Part shown: one piece after another, positions 61,451 to 64,000 of the stretch
Numbering within the stretch: position 1 is the first letter of the stretch
How the letters are laid out: each line of letters begins with the position of its first letter
DNA from: CAISDA01 sp050258555
GTDB lineage: Bacteria > Bacteroidota > Ignavibacteria > UBA10030 > UBA8401
Assembly: GCA_050258555.1 (NCBI GenBank)
Contig: JBLMZA010000101.1
Location: forward strand, 20,736 to 84,735
DNA: 64,000 nucleotides
Direction: 5' to 3'
Position numbers and translations under genes: made by a program
Notes under the pieces: generated by a model
What the model saw: the letters and a program-made list of their open reading frames with translations, nothing else
Told to the model about the DNA's origin: nothing
The model's database searches: none

Positions 61451-62593
61451 TCAGCGCATGATTCTCTTGGCGCGGATGAAATTCTTCACATGGAAATCAT
61501 CGTACAGCGGCGATGAGGGATCGAGACTGCTGATGCGGATCTTGCCTGAAGAATGAATGAATTTCTTGTTCTCGAGATACATCGCCACGTGTGAGACGTG
61601 CTCCGGCCTGCCGCCCGAGGCCTTGCGGCCGAAAAAGAGCAGGTCCCCTTTTTGCAGATTCTGCCAATCCTCTCCCGGATCGACCAGCGCGCCGTCATTG
61701 ACCTGCTGGCTGGCATCGCGGCTCAGGAGCACGCCGTTCAGCAGGTAGACCGTGCGCGTGAATCCGGAGCAGTCCATGCCTTTGACCGACGTGCCGCCCC
61801 AGAGATACGGGATGCCGAGGAATTGCTTTGCCGTCGTTTCGAGCTTCGCGGCGGAAGGTCTGATCGTTGTGCCCCAGTTTTTCTCATCCGTCACCGAAGA
61901 TCGCGCGATGTATCCCGTCCGGCCGTCGGCAAGCGCCACACGCATCCAGTCTCCCGATGCACCGAGATTTTTCATCACATCACCGCCCACGACATCGCAC
62001 ACGCTGGGAGCGGCCGTCGAGGTGGTTTCCTTCACGAAGTCGTACGGCACGGTGACAAACAGTTTCGCGGCCTTCGCCCAGCTCTCGGCATCCTCTTTCG
62101 TGCAATGCTGGAATTGTTCTCCGTCCGCCCATCCGAGGTACTTGTCGGGCGACTGGATGAGATACCACATGCCTTTCTTTTTGTAGACGCGCACGACGCT
62201 GCCCATGAGCGTCTGCGATCCCATTTCGGCGGACTCTTTCGCATCGGTGCGCATGTTGGCCACGCTCACCGTCACGATGCCCCAGGTATCCTCGCCCAGC
62301 TCCTTTGCAGGAACCACCGAGATGCTGTCCACAACGGTGATGCGTGCCGCAGCGAATGCATCGAGCACGTCTTTTTTCACATCGGCCGATGCCACATCAC
62401 CGATTAAGATCGTGGTATCGCCGCTTTCCCGCGGCGTGATCGTAAACACGGTGGTTCTCACATCCGGCGCGTGCTTCTGCCTGAGCGTCTTCAACAATTC
62501 TCCCGAAGGCGTCAGCGCTTCGCGCATGCGTTCCTGCGCGCCGGCTGCCGCCGCAAGGCACAATGCCGTCAGCGCGATTACTGCCAATCTCAT
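61451..62593 (-). CDS. NlpC/P60 endopeptidase with SH3-like domains
   Basis: 380 residues. Signal peptide (RLAVIALTALCLAAAAGA), two SH3b-like regions (about 110-165 and 195-240; GSVVRVYKKKGMWYLIQ, DWMRVALADGRTGYI), then the catalytic domain with Cys near 275 (GMDCSGF) and His residues in HVSHVAMYL and KFIHSSG. It cleaves peptide stems of peptidoglycan in the periplasm. No sorting domain, unlike the two amidases. It stands alone with its own terminator. Confidence 0.92.
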   Translation of the reverse strand: MRLAVIALTALCLAAAAGAQERMREALTPSGELLKTLRQKHAPDVRTTVFTITPRESGDTTILIGDVASADVKKDVLDAFAAARITVVDSISVVPAKELGEDTWGIVTVSVANMRTDAKESAEMGSQTLMGSVVRVYKKKGMWYLIQSPDKYLGWADGEQFQHCTKEDAESWAKAAKLFVTVPYDFVKETTSTAAPSVCDVVGGDVMKNLGASGDWMRVALADGRTGYIARSSVTDEKNWGTTIRPSAAKLETTAKQFLGIPYLWGGTSVKGMDCSGFTRTVYLLNGVLLSRDASQQVNDGALVDPGEDWQNLQKGDLLFFGRKASGGRPEHVSHVAMYLENKKFIHSSGKIRISSLDPSSPLYDDFHVKNFIRAKRIMR

Positions 62594-62733
62594 GGGATGC
62601 CTTTCACTGTCTGGATGAACAAGGATGCGGGCTCACATTCGTCCCGATTCCGAAAGATACGATTTCCCGGATGCGGAAGCCACACTTTTTTTCGCCGGGC
62701 GCACGGCGCCCCCTGACGAGCATCGTATATCCG

Positions 62734-63552
62734 TTATTGCGTAATCGTGAGCGCGATCCTGTTCTTCGCAATGGTCTCCGATCCGAAGACGCCGATGGCC
62801 CCGTTAAGATTGAAGCGGATCTCCTTCAGATCGCTCGACTGCTGAGCCGTGACGAACTGCTTGAGAAACTCGAAATAATTCCGGTCCGTCGCCGCCATCG
62901 TAATTTCCGTCGGACCGTAGTAATTGAAATAGAGCCACGAGATCTCGCACGCATTCACATCCTTCAGGAAAAATCCCACCGACGTCCGCTCGGGCTTGTT
63001 GTCCTCGTTATGAAAGCTCGCGGGAATCATCGCGGTTGTCTGATCGGCGGAGCGTACCACGAGCATGTAGTCGGCATACTGGCCGCTCCTGCTCCATTCG
63101 ATGCGGAAGGGATTCGTCGACGGCGCATAGGAAGCCGTCTTTGGAAATGATGCCGCATTCAGCACGCTGAACGTGTCGGGAACCATCGTCGTACCGGTGA
63201 CGTCGCCGTATCCCGGCACGCGCACCAGAAGCGAATAGGCTGCGCCCGGCTGCACACGGCGGTTCCGCTCCTTCGAAGCATACCGGCCCGGACGCGCGGG
63301 ATCGGCCGCCAGCGTATCCACGATGTTGTTGCCGGTGATGATCACCACCGCATTGGTCACGGCCGCCTTCTCTGCGGTATACGCCTCGGTGACTTTCCAT
63401 GTATGCTGTATGTAGACGGAATCGATCGGCTCCCCCCCGAAAAGGTAGGCGTTGACCACAAGCTGGTCCGAAAATGCATCGTCATCGGTCGGTGAAGCGC
63501 AGCCGGCAAGCACCGCAAGCAGGGCCGCCGTCAAAAGCAATGGTTTTTTCAT
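62734..63552 (-). CDS. DUF4249 family lipoprotein
   Basis: 272 residues from MKKPLLLTAA. Lipobox VLAGC (Cys18) and then a beta-sandwich body (QLVVNAYLFGGEPIDSVYI, YSLLVRVPGYGDVTGTT) typical of DUF4249. Such lipoproteins are usually encoded beside TonB-dependent receptors in Bacteroidota, as here, 23 nt after the receptor stop, and are thought to be surface partners. The ligand is unknown. Confidence 0.85.
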   Translation of the reverse strand: MKKPLLLTAALLAVLAGCASPTDDDAFSDQLVVNAYLFGGEPIDSVYIQHTWKVTEAYTAEKAAVTNAVVIITGNNIVDTLAADPARPGRYASKERNRRVQPGAAYSLLVRVPGYGDVTGTTMVPDTFSVLNAASFPKTASYAPSTNPFRIEWSRSGQYADYMLVVRSADQTTAMIPASFHNEDNKPERTSVGFFLKDVNACEISWLYFNYYGPTEITMAATDRNYFEFLKQFVTAQQSSDLKEIRFNLNGAIGVFGSETIAKNRIALTITQ

Positions 63553-63575
63553 GAGTGTCGTCTTCGTTGTCAAAT

Positions 63576-64000
63576 TCAGAATGAAATGTCGATGCCGAAT
63601 GTGGGCAGTATGGGAAGCAGCCGAACGTCGGTGATATCGACCGGGGTCTTCTTCGTGTCGAATTCCTTGAACCAGACGTTGCGGTGATTGTACACGTTGT
63701 AGATCTGTATGAACCAGCTGCCCTCGAGTCCGAAGAATGTCGCCTGCTTCGTCACCCCGACATCGAGACGGTGATACGGCTCGAGACGCTTGTTGTAGAT
63801 CGCACCCGGCAGCACGAGTGTGCCCCAGCCTTCCGGCATGCGGTTGGCATACGCCGCCACGCCCATCGTGTAGGCCTGCCCCGTGCCGTAGGTGAATGTC
63901 GAACTCAGCGTCCATTTTGCATCGAGCTTCCAGCTGCCGGTCGCCGTGAGGTCGTGGCGGCGGTCAAACTTGGGATAGAATTCCTTCCCATGGTTGAGCT
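63576..64000 (-). CDS. TonB-dependent receptor, C-terminal part (runs off the window)
   Basis: The frame is open from the window edge to the stop at 63576, giving about 141 residues. It shows outer-membrane barrel features: the FDRRHDLTATGSW segment typical of TonB receptors, alternating strands (WTLSSTFTYGTGQAYT), and a C-terminal Phe (IDISF). The plug and N-terminus lie beyond the window. It is coupled to the DUF4249 lipoprotein gene. Confidence 0.85.
   Translation of the reverse strand, partial: LNHGKEFYPKFDRRHDLTATGSWKLDAKWTLSSTFTYGTGQAYTMGVAAYANRMPEGWGTLVLPGAIYNKRLEPYHRLDVGVTKQATFFGLEGSWFIQIYNVYNHRNVWFKEFDTKKTPVDITDVRLLPILPTFGIDISF

Overview
The window reads as chromosomal DNA from a GC-rich member of the Bacteroidota/Chlorobi/Ignavibacteria side of the FCB group. 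The clearest sign is a recurring C-terminal sorting domain of the type IX secretion system (T9SS): six proteins carry the NYPNPFNPST-type version and a seventh carries a variant. A PorV/PorQ-family outer-membrane protein, a DUF4249 lipoprotein beside a TonB-dependent receptor, and a FucP/GluP-type sugar transporter fit the same group. Many genes have clear Shine-Dalgarno sequences, which argues against Flavobacteriia and Bacteroidia proper. Genus and species cannot be named from the sequence. I see no tRNA, rRNA, CRISPR array, insertion sequence or prophage.

Layout. (1) 83-595: a Spy/CpxP-like periplasmic protein. (2) 682-5373, minus strand: a tight run ahpD, 6-pyruvoyl-tetrahydropterin synthase, folE and two short-chain dehydrogenases (probable tetrahydrobiopterin-type pterin pathway), next to an antioxidant operon of an AhpE-like peroxiredoxin, Bcp and a mycobacterial-type AhpC. 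(3) 5556-11395, minus strand: a six-gene methylmalonyl-CoA/transcarboxylase operon (mutase catalytic subunit, epimerase, 12S carboxyltransferase, small epsilon-like subunit, biotin carrier, 5S carboxyltransferase) that ends at a strong terminator. (4) 11647-41640: a large polysaccharide-utilisation region for beta-glucan, probably laminarin-like. It holds GH16, GH5, three GH3, GH2 and an unassigned clan-A hydrolase, plus a sugar transporter, a TonB-dependent receptor without SusD, T9SS cargo proteins, a PorV-like protein and a dedicated regulatory module. (5) 41763-47155: MscL with a zinc ribbon, a DUF3078 protein, a TonB-C/parvulin lipoprotein, a small zinc-ribbon protein, cold-shock protein and a patatin-Omp85 fusion. 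(6) 47230-57322: two T9SS-exported amidases, a beta-propeller protein, nadD, two glycosyltransferases and a flippase (cell envelope or exopolysaccharide). (7) 57391-58972: metY under a SAM-I riboswitch. (8) 59075-64000: a T9SS-exported multihaem cytochrome, an NlpC/P60 hydrolase, and a DUF4249 lipoprotein with a truncated TonB-dependent receptor.

The most interesting unit is the operon at 38984-31768. It encodes a secreted glycoside hydrolase, an orphan membrane-anchored solute-binding protein with no ABC permease, a sensor kinase without a canonical H-box, and a sigma-54-dependent response regulator, with gaps of only 9, 7 and 4 nt. Directly downstream lies a near-consensus sigma-54 promoter (31448-31463) with a 10-bp inverted repeat 61 bp further upstream, placed to drive the glycan-binding protein/TonB receptor genes. 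A second near-consensus sigma-54 promoter (61241-61256) precedes the secreted cytochrome gene. I infer a three-component glycan-sensing circuit that switches on outer-membrane and T9SS functions.

Functions rest on family motifs read by eye. Start codons were revised where a ribosome-binding site, signal peptide or overlap made a better case.
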